Shown here: positions 20,307-29,939 of the stretch, piece by piece
Layout of the letters: the number at the start of each line of letters is the position of its first letter
Position numbering within the stretch: position 1 is the stretch's first letter
Translations under genes and position numbers: made by a program
Origin: Gammaproteobacteria bacterium
GTDB taxonomy: Bacteria; Pseudomonadota; Gammaproteobacteria; JAJFKG01
NCBI GenBank assembly: GCA_021773335.1
Contig: JAJFKG010000005.1
Coordinates: forward strand, 248,001-312,000
Length of the DNA stretch: 64,000 bases
Reading direction: 5' to 3'
The notes under the pieces: generated by a model
Told to the model about the DNA's origin: nothing
Databases searched by the model: none
The model's input: only the letters and a program-made list of their open reading frames with translations

Positions 20307-21566
20307 TTAGATAATTGTACCTGATTTTAGTGCTGCGCGCACACGCGCTAACACACTTTCCCAATCGCGAAATGCCGGTTGACGAAATAAAGTCATACTC
20401 GGATACCAAGCTGTAGTATCGCCCTGCTTTGGCCAACGCCATTCACACCGGTATGGCAATAGCAACCATACTGGCCGACCTAAGGCACCCGCCAAGTGAG
20501 CAGGCGCTGTATCAACGCTAATCACTAAATCCAATTCATTGACAAATGCGGCAGCATCAGCGAAATCATGCATTTCTTCGGATAAGGCAATGACCTTACT
20601 CGGGTTTTGCAGGTGCATTTGATCCCACACCTGCGGTCCCTTTTGCAGGCTATAAAATTGCGTGTTTGGCACATCAAATAACACTTCAAAATCTTGAATA
20701 TGACAAGAGCGATTCACATCATTGGAATGTTTGGGATCACCTGCCCAACAGATACCAACTTTACATGTATTGGCTCTTGCATCAGGTAATGTTTTTTTGT
20801 AAGGGGCAGTTAAATACGGTACTTGTTTGGGAATTGTATCCAGCGTACTTTTTAATATATGTGGCAGGCTCAATATTGGCGCATGGTAGTCAAACGCTTG
20901 ATATTTATCTTCACGCGTGACTACCTCAGCAACGTAAGGCAAGGTCTTAAATAAATTTTGCAAGTCACGCTGACATTCAATAATAATGCGCCCGCCTAAC
21001 TCAGTCACCAATGGCACATAACGGATAAAATGAATCGAATCACCATAACCTTGCTCCGCATGTAATAAAATTGTTTGACCCGTTAGTGGCTCACCTTGCC
21101 AAAAGGTGGCACGAGGATAACGTAAGGCATGAATCTCATCTAAACCAAAACGCCATTCATATTCAGCAAAACCAGCTAAATAATCACCATTGGCTAATAG
21201 ACAAAAAGCTCGCGCACAATGGGCTTTGACATTATCTGGCTCAGCTTGTAGCAGCGCATCAAAACATTGCATGGCTTGCCTATCGTCACCCATACCAGAT
21301 AATTCCAAACCAAGCTTTAATAATAACTGCAGATAATCAGCCGCGACCTCAAACTCATTGGTATCTAATAAAGTAAAGGCTTGTTGGAAATATGTCTGCG
21401 CTTGCGTGAAGTTCGCAGTTTGCTTTGCAACTAAGCCAAGGCCAAAGTGAACTAATGCTGAATCAGGATGGGATTGCTGCGAGCGTTGAAAGAGTTGTTG
21501 TGCTTGTTGCACCTGTCCATTATTAAAAAGTTGCCAAGCCTGCAGACAATCCTTGTCAAACGCCAT
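20307..21566 (-). CDS. TPR protein fused to a GT9-like glycosyltransferase domain
   Basis: 419 aa. The N-terminal ~150 residues are tetratricopeptide repeats (for example SALVHFGLGLVAKQTANFTQ and ADYLQLLLKLGLELS). The C-terminal part is GT-B-like: LTGQTILLHAEQGYGDSIHF, VGICWAGDPKHSNDVNRSC and LVISVDTAPAHLAGALGRPV. This TPR-glycosyltransferase architecture is common in proteobacteria, often near cell-surface or glycosylation genes. It lies between the GT9 gene and the pentapeptide-repeat gene, with gaps of 27 and 19 nt, all on the minus strand. Confidence 0.8.
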   Translation of the reverse strand: MAFDKDCLQAWQLFNNGQVQQAQQLFQRSQQSHPDSALVHFGLGLVAKQTANFTQAQTYFQQAFTLLDTNEFEVAADYLQLLLKLGLELSGMGDDRQAMQCFDALLQAEPDNVKAHCARAFCLLANGDYLAGFAEYEWRFGLDEIHALRYPRATFWQGEPLTGQTILLHAEQGYGDSIHFIRYVPLVTELGGRIIIECQRDLQNLFKTLPYVAEVVTREDKYQAFDYHAPILSLPHILKSTLDTIPKQVPYLTAPYKKTLPDARANTCKVGICWAGDPKHSNDVNRSCHIQDFEVLFDVPNTQFYSLQKGPQVWDQMHLQNPSKVIALSEEMHDFADAAAFVNELDLVISVDTAPAHLAGALGRPVWLLLPYRCEWRWPKQGDTTAWYPSMTLFRQPAFRDWESVLARVRAALKSGTII

Positions 21567-21585
21567 AGTGAAACCTTACTGTTTT

Positions 21586-22455
21586 TTATTTGCTTTTACC
21601 ACAATCACGATTATTGACTTTACCACTTGGCATTATCGTATGACAGAAAATTGCTTTACTTTGTGTTATTGGCTGTGCCCTTTTAACATTAGCTACTAAA
21701 ATCTTAGCACCTGTTAGATTAGCATTACTAAAGTTAACACCACGCCATAGATCGCCTTTTTGCTTATCTTGAGGCACCACATCAGGCGAGGTAATCAGCG
21801 TTGTTCCCTTGAGAATTGCGTTAGAAAAATTAGCACCTGTAAATAGGCCATATAAGCGTGCCTTATTCAATTTTGCGTTAGAAAAATCTGCTTGAGAAAA
21901 ATTCGATCCCCAACCATGCATTGCGTCCATACGCGACCTTGCATTACTTAAATCAGCCCGTGAAAAATTAGCGTTGGAGAAATCAGAAAGACTCAAGTCT
22001 GCCTTGCTGAGATTAGCATAGCTCAAATTCGCATAACTAAAATCAGCGCCATAGAATTTTGCATTACTTAAATTAGCGTGGTTCAAGTTCGCGTTTTGAA
22101 ATTCAGCAGCGGCTATTGGTGTCATTTGTCCACGCAAACATATCGTAAAATTCGTATTACTTAAATTAGCATGGCCCATATCGGCACCGGTTAAATTACA
22201 TTTTAGCCAACACTGTGACACTTGAGCTTTGGATTGCCCCACCGGTGATTTAGCAAATGGATTTTCTTGCGCTGAAACGCTACCAGGCTTAAAGCCACCA
22301 AGGTTAGCTTTGCGCAGATTGCAATATTGGCATTGGCAAGTTTGTTTAACACGTTGCGTATAAAAATTAGCTGATGATGGTGACGAAGGTTGCGCCATTG
22401 CCACCAAATTAAATAAAGCTAAACCTGCCACCCAGACTAGTAGATATTTTTTCAT
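21586..22455 (-). CDS. Exported pentapeptide-repeat protein with Cys-rich N terminus
   Basis: 289 aa. Signal peptide (MKKYLLVWVAGLALFNLVAMA), then a Cys-rich segment CQCQYCNLRKANLGG and two further Cys near residue 80. A long run of A(N/D)LS/F-type pentapeptides follows (ANLSNAKFYGADFSYANLSY and on), predicting a right-handed quadrilateral beta-helix. Four more Cys are spread through the later half (for example FCHTIMPSGKVNNRDC), so disulfides in the periplasm are plausible. It begins 24 nt after nuoN on the same strand. Function unknown; pentapeptide proteins range from gyrase mimics to structural proteins, and export argues against a gyrase role. Confidence 0.8.
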   Translation of the reverse strand: MKKYLLVWVAGLALFNLVAMAQPSSPSSANFYTQRVKQTCQCQYCNLRKANLGGFKPGSVSAQENPFAKSPVGQSKAQVSQCWLKCNLTGADMGHANLSNTNFTICLRGQMTPIAAAEFQNANLNHANLSNAKFYGADFSYANLSYANLSKADLSLSDFSNANFSRADLSNARSRMDAMHGWGSNFSQADFSNAKLNKARLYGLFTGANFSNAILKGTTLITSPDVVPQDKQKGDLWRGVNFSNANLTGAKILVANVKRAQPITQSKAIFCHTIMPSGKVNNRDCGKSK

Positions 22456-22479
22456 AAGCTAACCTCTAATGCTCCTAAA

Positions 22480-23922
22480 TCATGAGGCAAATGCTACTCG
22501 ACATAGATTGATCAAACCACTAGGGAATAAACCTAAGGCCAAAACAGCCAGGCAATTTACGCTAATTGCCAACTGCATATCCTTAGTGGTCGTCACTGGC
22601 TCTATTTTTTCTGGCTCATCAAAGTACATCACTTTTACCACGCGTATATAGTAATAAGCACCTACCACTGCGAATAATAATGCTAAAGCAGCGAGCCAAA
22701 CTAAGTGCACTGAAATCAAAGCCTCCAACACACCCAACTTCGCAAAAAAACCTACTGTCGGCGGTATACCCGCCATAGAAAACATTAGAATTAACATCAT
22801 TAAGGCAAGCCAAGGGTTGCGTGCGTTTAAGCCACGGAAATCCTCGATATTTTCAGCTTCAAAACCAGCCCTACTCAATAAGACAATCATGCCAAAGGCA
22901 CCCATTGACATAAGAGCGTAAGTAATAATATAAAAAGTCGCTGCAGCGTATCCAGCAGCAATACCGCTTAATACACCCAGTAACATATAACCCATGTGTG
23001 CAATTGAAGAATACGCTAACATGCGTTTAATATTTTTTTGCATTATCGCAACAAAATTTCCTAGCACCATCGAGAGTAAAGCGACGATGATCAATAATTG
23101 TTCCCACTGGATGTGTAAACTTGGCAGTGTTCCCACTAATAATCGGATCGCCATACCTAGTACTGCAATCTTTGGCGCACTACCAATAAATAAAGTGACA
23201 CTAGTTGGTGAGCCATCATACACATCAGGTGCCCACATATGAAACGGCACCGCTCCTAGCTTAAAAGCAATGCCTGCAACAACAAACACTAGCGCAAACA
23301 CAAAAACCATATCTTGTTGCATCGGTTTGCTAGCCACATAAGTCGCAATCTGATTGATATCCAAGCTTTTACTCGCCCCGTAGATCATCGACAAACCGTA
23401 TAACAACATACCTGATGCCATGGCCCCCATTACAAAGTATTTCATTGCAGCCTCAGATCCCAGCGCTGAATCACGTTGCAACGCAACTAAGGCATACAGT
23501 GGCAATGACAATAATTCCAAGCCAAGATATAACGTTAAGAAGTTACCTGCTGAAACTAACACCATCATCCCTAAAATTGAAAACAGGCACAGCACGTAAT
23601 ACTCACCATTAGGAATCTCACGTTCGGCAACGTAAGCACGCGAATAAAGCAAGGCGACAAAAGCAGTGATATAAATAAATATTTTTAATACGGTCGCCAA
23701 TGGATCCAAGAGAAATGTATCGTTAAAGGTCACTACCGTTGAATATGAAGCCAAGCGCAAAGTTAATAGCATCGCGCCGATGAGAGTCACTTGTGTCAAT
23801 ATATACGCCCACTGTCCTTGCTTTTCCTTAGCAGAAAAAATATCAACAAGCAAAACGACACACGCCATACCCAAAACGAACATTTCAGGTGCCGCAGGCG
23901 CAAAATTTGGTATTGTAAACAT
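22480..23922 (-). CDS. nuoN: NADH-quinone oxidoreductase subunit N
   Basis: 480 aa, about 14 transmembrane helices, proton-antiporter-type subunit of complex I in the inner membrane. Family-typical stretches: AMKYFVMGAMASGMLLYG, FKLGAVPFHMWAPDVYDGSP (with Lys and His of the channel) and MLAYSSIAHMGYMLLG. It is the last gene of the nuo operon, 28 nt after nuoM. The pentapeptide-repeat gene follows closely, with no clear terminator between. Confidence 0.97.
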   Translation of the reverse strand: MFTIPNFAPAAPEMFVLGMACVVLLVDIFSAKEKQGQWAYILTQVTLIGAMLLTLRLASYSTVVTFNDTFLLDPLATVLKIFIYITAFVALLYSRAYVAEREIPNGEYYVLCLFSILGMMVLVSAGNFLTLYLGLELLSLPLYALVALQRDSALGSEAAMKYFVMGAMASGMLLYGLSMIYGASKSLDINQIATYVASKPMQQDMVFVFALVFVVAGIAFKLGAVPFHMWAPDVYDGSPTSVTLFIGSAPKIAVLGMAIRLLVGTLPSLHIQWEQLLIIVALLSMVLGNFVAIMQKNIKRMLAYSSIAHMGYMLLGVLSGIAAGYAAATFYIITYALMSMGAFGMIVLLSRAGFEAENIEDFRGLNARNPWLALMMLILMFSMAGIPPTVGFFAKLGVLEALISVHLVWLAALALLFAVVGAYYYIRVVKVMYFDEPEKIEPVTTTKDMQLAISVNCLAVLALGLFPSGLINLCRVAFAS

Positions 23923-23949
23923 TATAAAGGTTCCACCTACTCTATGTGA

Positions 23950-25473
23950 TTATACCGCTAACAATTTCGTATAATGTGCTAACACTAAAATATTTCCAAT
24001 TGAAGCGTGCAATAGCTTCAATAACGCCTCTGGGTACACACCTATGAATAAAGTAGCAAATGCCAGTAATGAAAAAACAATAATTTCATTACCGTGAATA
24101 TCCGTTAAGCGCGCCACATCATCACTTTCAACCTTACCGAAAAACACGCGTTTATACATCCATAAGGTGTATGCTGCGCTCAAGATAAGCGTGCTCGCCG
24201 CAAAAAACATCACCCAGAAATCAGCTTTGAAACCACTTAAGATAATCATGAATTCACCAACGAAACCTGAGGTACCAGGTAAGCCCACATTCGACATGGC
24301 AAATAACATAAAGAAAGTGGCCAATAGTGGCATGCGATTAGCAACACCACCGAAGTCATGAATGTTACGTGTCTGCATACGATCGTAAAGTATCCCCACG
24401 CCAATGAACATTGCCCCAGAGCTAAAAGCATGCGAAACCATTTGCACCATTCCGCCTTCTAAACTCATATAAGCATCAGGCATACTGCCAGTATGCTTCA
24501 CAATCGCAAATATTAAAAAACACCCCAAGGTTGCAAAACCCATGTGCGCGATTGACGAATACGCGATTAACTTTTTCATGTCAGTTTGTGCAATCGCAAC
24601 TAAACCGACGTACACCACCGCAATCAAAGACAACACGATCATTAGCCAATCGAGTGCACGACAGGCATCAGGCGTAATCGGCAAACTAAAACGCAGAAAA
24701 CCATAAACCCCCATCTTCAACATCAACGCCGCTAGCACGACTGAACCGCCCGCAGGTGCTTCCGTATGCGCATCGGGCAACCAGGTATGCACTGGCCACA
24801 TGGGGACTTTGACAGCGAAAGCAAACAAAAAGGCCAAGAAAATTAAATTTTGTTGTGTCTCTGTCAACTTCAATGAATAAAACTTAATGATAGAGAAACT
24901 ATCAGTCTTATTATGCATGTATAACAGTGCGGCTAACATCAAGGCGGAGCCTAAAAAGGTATACAAGAAAAACTTGATCGACGCGTAAGAACGATTATCA
25001 CTCCCCCAAATACCAATACTCAAGTACATCGGTATCAACATGGCTTCCCAAAACACATAAAATAGAACAGAATCCATGGCCGCAAACACACCGATCATCA
25101 AGCCTTGCATAATCAAGAAATTTGCCATGAATTGCGCAACACGGGTATTAATCGTATTCCAGCTGGAAAAAATCACTGCTAAAGTAGTAAACGCTGTTAA
25201 CGTAATCAAGGTAACTGAGATACCATCAACACCCAAATCATAATTGATGTTATAAGCAGGTATCCATGCCAGATGCTCACGGAACTGCATTTGCGCCGTA
25301 TTAGTATCAAATCCAACTATCATAGGCACACATAGCAACAAGGTGACGACTGCGGTAATTAAACCGATAACGCGTGCGCGATCAGCGTTGCTATCACCGC
25401 CTGAAGCCAGCGCCAATACTCCCCCTAACATGGGCACCCAAATTAATAGGCTCAATACAATATGTGAGAACAT
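23950..25473 (-). CDS. nuoM: NADH-quinone oxidoreductase subunit M
   Basis: 507 aa, polytopic. Antiporter-like core FAFAVKVPMWPVHTWLPDAH and KLIAYSSIAHMGFATLG are present, as is the early FYVFWEAMLIPMYLSIG. It pumps protons in the membrane arm of complex I. 24 nt downstream of nuoL. Confidence 0.97.
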   Translation of the reverse strand: MFSHIVLSLLIWVPMLGGVLALASGGDSNADRARVIGLITAVVTLLLCVPMIVGFDTNTAQMQFREHLAWIPAYNINYDLGVDGISVTLITLTAFTTLAVIFSSWNTINTRVAQFMANFLIMQGLMIGVFAAMDSVLFYVFWEAMLIPMYLSIGIWGSDNRSYASIKFFLYTFLGSALMLAALLYMHNKTDSFSIIKFYSLKLTETQQNLIFLAFLFAFAVKVPMWPVHTWLPDAHTEAPAGGSVVLAALMLKMGVYGFLRFSLPITPDACRALDWLMIVLSLIAVVYVGLVAIAQTDMKKLIAYSSIAHMGFATLGCFLIFAIVKHTGSMPDAYMSLEGGMVQMVSHAFSSGAMFIGVGILYDRMQTRNIHDFGGVANRMPLLATFFMLFAMSNVGLPGTSGFVGEFMIILSGFKADFWVMFFAASTLILSAAYTLWMYKRVFFGKVESDDVARLTDIHGNEIIVFSLLAFATLFIGVYPEALLKLLHASIGNILVLAHYTKLLAV

Positions 25474-25497
25474 TTAACGTCCTTTATCAATAACAAG

Positions 25498-27465
25498 TTA
25501 GAGTAATATCCAACCTAAAAAGATTAATAATCCAATAATCATTGCAAATGCGTAATGATATAAATAACCAGTTTGACTCATGCGTGCCATTTTCGATACC
25601 CAATTAATAACGCGCCCAGTACCATTCACGAAAAAATCGTCAATAAATTTAACATCAGCAATATAGAAAAACCAACGCGCAATCCGTGTCGTACCATTAG
25701 TCAACACCAATTGGTTAAAGTCATCGAAACCGTATTTATTGACAATGAGAGAATATAACCACTGACAACGTTGAGTTAACTTGGCAGGAATATCTGTATA
25801 AACTAAATAAAACAGCCAAGCAACAACTACCCCGCTAAGTGCAAACCAAAATGGTAACGTTTTAAAGGCATGCAAAAAGGTTGCCCAAGGACCATGATAA
25901 TCTGCAGCCATTTTCTGCAAAATATTTTGTGAAGGCAAAACAAAAATACTACTGCCTAGCAAGCTCGGCTTAGCATAGAGAATAGGCCCAACCACAATAA
26001 AACCAATAATTGTCGATGGGATCGCTAAAGCAACCAATGGTAGCCACACCACCCAAGGTGATTCTTTTAAACTCCCTCGCGTATTTTCATCCATACGCTC
26101 TTTGCCATGGAACGTTAAAAAGAATGCGCGGAAAGTATAAAGTGCCGTAATAAATGCACCAAACAAAACACAATAATAGGCGTAAGTGGAACCCGGCACA
26201 TTAGACGCATGAATTGCTTCGATGATCGCATCTTTTGAATAATACCCAGCAAACGGTGGAATTGCTGATAACGCCAACCCACCAATTAAAAAACACACAT
26301 AGGTAATCGGCATATATTTACGCAAACCGCCCATATTACGCATATCTTGATCGTGGTGCATCGCAATGATCACAGAACCTGCTGCCAAGAACAGTAATGC
26401 TTTGAAGCAAGCATGCGTCATCAGGTGAAACATCCCTGCCGAAAAGGCCGACACACCTAGAGCTGCGATCATATAGCCTAATTGTGACAACGTCGAATAA
26501 GCAACGACACGTTTAATATCATTCTGCACTACGCCAATTATACCTGTAAATAAAGCACCACTGGCCCCAATGATCAACACAAAGCTCAGCGCCACTTGTG
26601 AATACTCATATAAAGGCGACATGCGTGATACCATATAAACACCTGCTGTGACCATAGTTGCAGCATGGATCAGTGCCGAAATAGGGGTTGGACCTTCCAT
26701 TGATTCTGGCAGCCACACATGCAATGGCATTTGTGCCGATTTACCCATCGCACCGATGAACAGCAATATACAAATAACTGTAATCACAGACCAATGCGCC
26801 CCCGGCCAAATTGATAGAGTGTGATGAGACATTGATCCCGCTTGCGTAAATACCTGTTGATAATCAACCGTACCAAAATAATCAAGTATTGCAGCAATCC
26901 CTAAGATAAAACCAAAGTCACCAACACGATTAACAATAAAGGCTTTCAAACTACCAAAATTAGCAGATTCACGCTTGAACCAAAAACCAATCAACAAATA
27001 AGAAACTAAACCAACACCTTCCCAACCAAAAAACAATTGCATAAAGTTATTAGCCATTACTAGCATTAACATCATAAAGGTAAACAGTGATATATAACTG
27101 AAAAAACGCTGATAACCCTCATCATCCGCCATATAACCAATCGTGTAGATATGTACAAGCAAGGAGACAAAAGTTACCGTCGCAATCATGAATGCAGTGA
27201 GAGGGTCTAACAAAAATCCAACATTGAAGTGGAAACTACCGCTGATGGCCCAAGCGTAGATATTGATGCTTGTTGTTGGGAATTTATCGAGCAAAAACAA
27301 TTTACACATAAACAATGATAAGACGAACGCTACGCCTACACAAAAGATGGTCACGCGATGTGTCCACGTACGCCCCAGGGTTTTACCCCAAAAACCTGCC
27401 AAGGTCGCACCCACTAGCGGCGCTAAAATAATTGCTAGGCTAGTATAGTATAGTGTTTCTTTCAC
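25498..27465 (-). CDS. nuoL: NADH-quinone oxidoreductase subunit L
   Basis: 655 aa, the distal membrane-arm subunit with a long C-terminal lateral helix region. Core motifs: FFGWEGVGLVSYLLIGFW, KSAQMPLHVWLPESMEGPTP and IKRVVAYSTLSQLGYMIAAL. The start codon is GTG at 27465 with AAGGGAT upstream, 3 nt after the nuoK stop. C-terminal hydrophobic helix MIIGLLIFLGWILL ends the protein. Confidence 0.97.
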   Translation of the reverse strand: MKETLYYTSLAIILAPLVGATLAGFWGKTLGRTWTHRVTIFCVGVAFVLSLFMCKLFLLDKFPTTSINIYAWAISGSFHFNVGFLLDPLTAFMIATVTFVSLLVHIYTIGYMADDEGYQRFFSYISLFTFMMLMLVMANNFMQLFFGWEGVGLVSYLLIGFWFKRESANFGSLKAFIVNRVGDFGFILGIAAILDYFGTVDYQQVFTQAGSMSHHTLSIWPGAHWSVITVICILLFIGAMGKSAQMPLHVWLPESMEGPTPISALIHAATMVTAGVYMVSRMSPLYEYSQVALSFVLIIGASGALFTGIIGVVQNDIKRVVAYSTLSQLGYMIAALGVSAFSAGMFHLMTHACFKALLFLAAGSVIIAMHHDQDMRNMGGLRKYMPITYVCFLIGGLALSAIPPFAGYYSKDAIIEAIHASNVPGSTYAYYCVLFGAFITALYTFRAFFLTFHGKERMDENTRGSLKESPWVVWLPLVALAIPSTIIGFIVVGPILYAKPSLLGSSIFVLPSQNILQKMAADYHGPWATFLHAFKTLPFWFALSGVVVAWLFYLVYTDIPAKLTQRCQWLYSLIVNKYGFDDFNQLVLTNGTTRIARWFFYIADVKFIDDFFVNGTGRVINWVSKMARMSQTGYLYHYAFAMIIGLLIFLGWILL

Positions 27466-27468
27466 ACG

Positions 27469-27774
27469 CTATCCCTTCAATGAATCTATTTCTTCGACAT
27501 TGATTGTCTCGCGCTTACGGAATAAGACCATCAATATCGCCAATCCAATTGCCGCTTCTGCTGCTGCAACCGTCAATATAAAGAAAACAAAAACCTCACC
27601 CGTGTTATCACGTAAGTAGCTCGAAAAAGCCACAAAATTAATATTGACGGCTAATAGCATCAACTCAATACACATCAATAAAATAATGATATTTTTGCGA
27701 TTGATAATAATACCAGCGAGACTCAGTCCGAAGACAATTGCAGCAACAATAAGATAATTCGATAACGGTATCAT
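27469..27774 (-). CDS. nuoK: NADH-quinone oxidoreductase subunit K
   Basis: 101 aa, three transmembrane helices. The second helix region carries the conserved Glu residues ([16 protein letters not shown] and [14 protein letters not shown]) that belong to the proton channel. Complete, 12 nt after nuoJ. Confidence 0.96.
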   Translation of the reverse strand: MIPLSNYLIVAAIVFGLSLAGIIINRKNIIILLMCIELMLLAVNINFVAFSSYLRDNTGEVFVFFILTVAAAEAAIGLAILMVLFRKRETINVEEIDSLKG

Positions 27775-27786
27775 GCAGATTTTCCC

Positions 27787-28389
27787 CTATTGTTTCTTCT
27801 CACTTGGCATTTTCACAATACGAATGCGATCAGCACGCTTAACCAAAATTTGTTTGTTGGGTTTTTGTGTTTTACTGTCGCGTGGTCCACGGAAAGTTAA
27901 ACTGATTGCCGCAATAATCGCCACCAATAATAGTGCCCCAGCAAGAATAAATGGATAGGCATATTGGGTATATAACACCAAACCTAGCTCACGAATATTG
28001 CTATAATTTGCTGGATGATTTGCTGGATTTGCATAGTGTGCGAGGCCAAACTGGCGCGGGCCAATCACCATTAACATAAAAGCCACAATCAATGCGATAA
28101 CAATCAAGCCAAAAGGTAAATAACGCACAAATCCCTCGCGTAATGCAATGCGATCTAAATTAAGCATCATCACCACGAATAAGAATAATGTCATTACCGC
28201 ACCAACGTAGACTAACACTAAAATTAAAGCTAGAAATTCGCTTTCTAGCAAAATCCATAATGCCGCTGTTGCAAAAAATGCTAAAACTAAAAATAATGCT
28301 GAGCGAATCGGACTCTTGGCAGTGACCACCATAGCCCCTGCAACAACTAAAATAGTGGCAAAGACATAAAAGATAATTTGTTCAATCAT
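27787..28389 (-). CDS. nuoJ: NADH-quinone oxidoreductase subunit J
   Basis: 200 aa, five membrane helices followed by a short basic tail. TM3-type stretch LALILVLVYVGAVMTLFLFV is typical. The C-terminal ~30 residues after the last helix are Lys/Arg-rich and cytoplasmic. Between nuoI and nuoK in the standard order. Confidence 0.95.
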   Translation of the reverse strand: MIEQIIFYVFATILVVAGAMVVTAKSPIRSALFLVLAFFATAALWILLESEFLALILVLVYVGAVMTLFLFVVMMLNLDRIALREGFVRYLPFGLIVIALIVAFMLMVIGPRQFGLAHYANPANHPANYSNIRELGLVLYTQYAYPFILAGALLLVAIIAAISLTFRGPRDSKTQKPNKQILVKRADRIRIVKMPSEKKQ

Positions 28390-28401
28390 TATTGTGTTCC
28401 A

Positions 28402-28893
28402 TTAACGAAATAAGGCATCTTCACTGCGAGCTTCAGCGATTTGCTTTTCAAATTCATCACCAATCGCAAGTAGCTTTTGTTTAGTCATAATATTCTCACC
28501 ACGATTTTCAAAATGGTAATGCATCTCGCCCGTCTCAACGATCGAATCAACAGGGCATGACTCTTCACAAAAACCACAATAAATACATTTAAATAAATCG
28601 ATATCGTAACGTGTTGTGCGCCGTGAGCCATCTTCACGTGGTTCTGACTCAATCGTGATCGCTAATGCAGGACACACTGCTTCACACAATTTACATGCAA
28701 TACAACGTTCTTCACCATTAGGATAACGTCGTAAGGCATGTAAACCACGAAAGCGCGCTGACGATGGCGTTTTTTCTTCAGGAAATTGCACTGTGATTTT
28801 GCGTTTAAATAAATAACGTCCTGTTAAACACAGACCTTGCAACAGCTCCCATAGAAAGAAACTTTTTAAATAAAACTGAATTCGCTTCAACAT
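28402..28893 (-). CDS. nuoI: NADH-quinone oxidoreductase subunit I
   Basis: 163 aa. Two ferredoxin-type 4Fe-4S motifs are intact: [12 protein letters not shown] and [12 protein letters not shown] (clusters N6a/N6b), relaying electrons to NuoB. An N-terminal amphipathic segment precedes [15 protein letters not shown]. Start 11 nt after the nuoH stop. Confidence 0.97.
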   Translation of the reverse strand: MLKRIQFYLKSFFLWELLQGLCLTGRYLFKRKITVQFPEEKTPSSARFRGLHALRRYPNGEERCIACKLCEAVCPALAITIESEPREDGSRRTTRYDIDLFKCIYCGFCEESCPVDSIVETGEMHYHFENRGENIMTKQKLLAIGDEFEKQIAEARSEDALFR

Positions 28894-28904
28894 AGTAATC
28901 TTCG

Positions 28905-29930
28905 CTATCCGGTGAACCAGGGCGCCACATTTAATTCAACTGCAAGCGCGACAACAACAATCCAAACCAACGTGGTTGGAATCAATACTTTCCAACCTAA
29001 ACGCATGATTTGATCATAACGATAACGCGGAAAAGTAGCGCGCAACCAAATATATAAAAATAAAAAGAAACCAATCTTTAGCAAATACCAAACTAAACCT
29101 GGTACAAATGCAAACAATGGCCCTAGCAGTGGAATACCTTGAAATGGTGATAACCAACCGCCCAAAAACAGTAAGGCCGCAACCGCAGAGATTAAAATCA
29201 TATTGGCATATTCAGCCAAGAAAAAAATGGCAAAGGTCACTCCCGAATACTCTGTATGGAAACCAGCCACAATCTCCGATTCACCTTCAGCGACATCAAA
29301 AGGATGCCGATTAGTCTCTGCAACACCAGCAATCCAATACACTAGAAATAGCGGTAATAGTGGCAACCAATACCAATGCAGCAAACTGCCACTTTGTGCT
29401 ATAACAATTTGTTGTAAATTACTACTACTCGCCGCCAATAGTACACCAACAAAGGCAAACCCCATGGCAATTTCATACGACACAGTTTGCGCAGCAGCAC
29501 GCAAAGCACCAAACATAGAATATTTTGAGTTAGACGCCCAACCAGCAATTAGAATTCCATACACACCAAGTGAAGACATCATAAAGATATACAATAAACC
29601 AACATTAATGTTAGCTAATACTAAGCCTTTACTAAAAGGGATCACTGCCCACGCGGCTAAGGCCGGTGCAATTGTTATCATTGGTGCAATCACAAAGAGA
29701 TATGGATTTGAACGCGTCGGACGAATAATCTCTTTAAATAATAGCTTGAAAACATCAGCAAATGGTTGTAACAAACCAAAAGGCCCAACACGGTTAGGGC
29801 CAATGCGTACATGCATATAACCAATCACTTTACGCTCGGCATACGTCATATAAGCAACCGCAATGATAAGCGGAATAAGAATAACCAAGATTTTAATAAT
29901 GATCCAAATGACTGTTAGTAAGGTTTCCAT
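28905..29930 (-). CDS. nuoH: NADH-quinone oxidoreductase subunit H
   Basis: 341 aa, about eight membrane helices. The loop [20 protein letters not shown] and [19 protein letters not shown] line the quinone site, and the acidic loop [20 protein letters not shown] is present. It couples quinone reduction to the membrane arm. 9 nt after nuoG. Confidence 0.97.
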   Translation of the reverse strand: METLLTVIWIIIKILVILIPLIIAVAYMTYAERKVIGYMHVRIGPNRVGPFGLLQPFADVFKLLFKEIIRPTRSNPYLFVIAPMITIAPALAAWAVIPFSKGLVLANINVGLLYIFMMSSLGVYGILIAGWASNSKYSMFGALRAAAQTVSYEIAMGFAFVGVLLAASSSNLQQIVIAQSGSLLHWYWLPLLPLFLVYWIAGVAETNRHPFDVAEGESEIVAGFHTEYSGVTFAIFFLAEYANMILISAVAALLFLGGWLSPFQGIPLLGPLFAFVPGLVWYLLKIGFFLFLYIWLRATFPRYRYDQIMRLGWKVLIPTTLVWIVVVALAVELNVAPWFTG

Positions 29931-29939
29931 AATAACCTA

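Noticed and set aside
29203..29820. Long open frame on the plus strand opposite nuoH (and similar ones opposite nuoG at 31383-31904 and ftsH at 42246-42770)
   Set aside because: Each is the antisense shadow of a well-conserved gene, has no recognisable domain and no ribosome-binding site.
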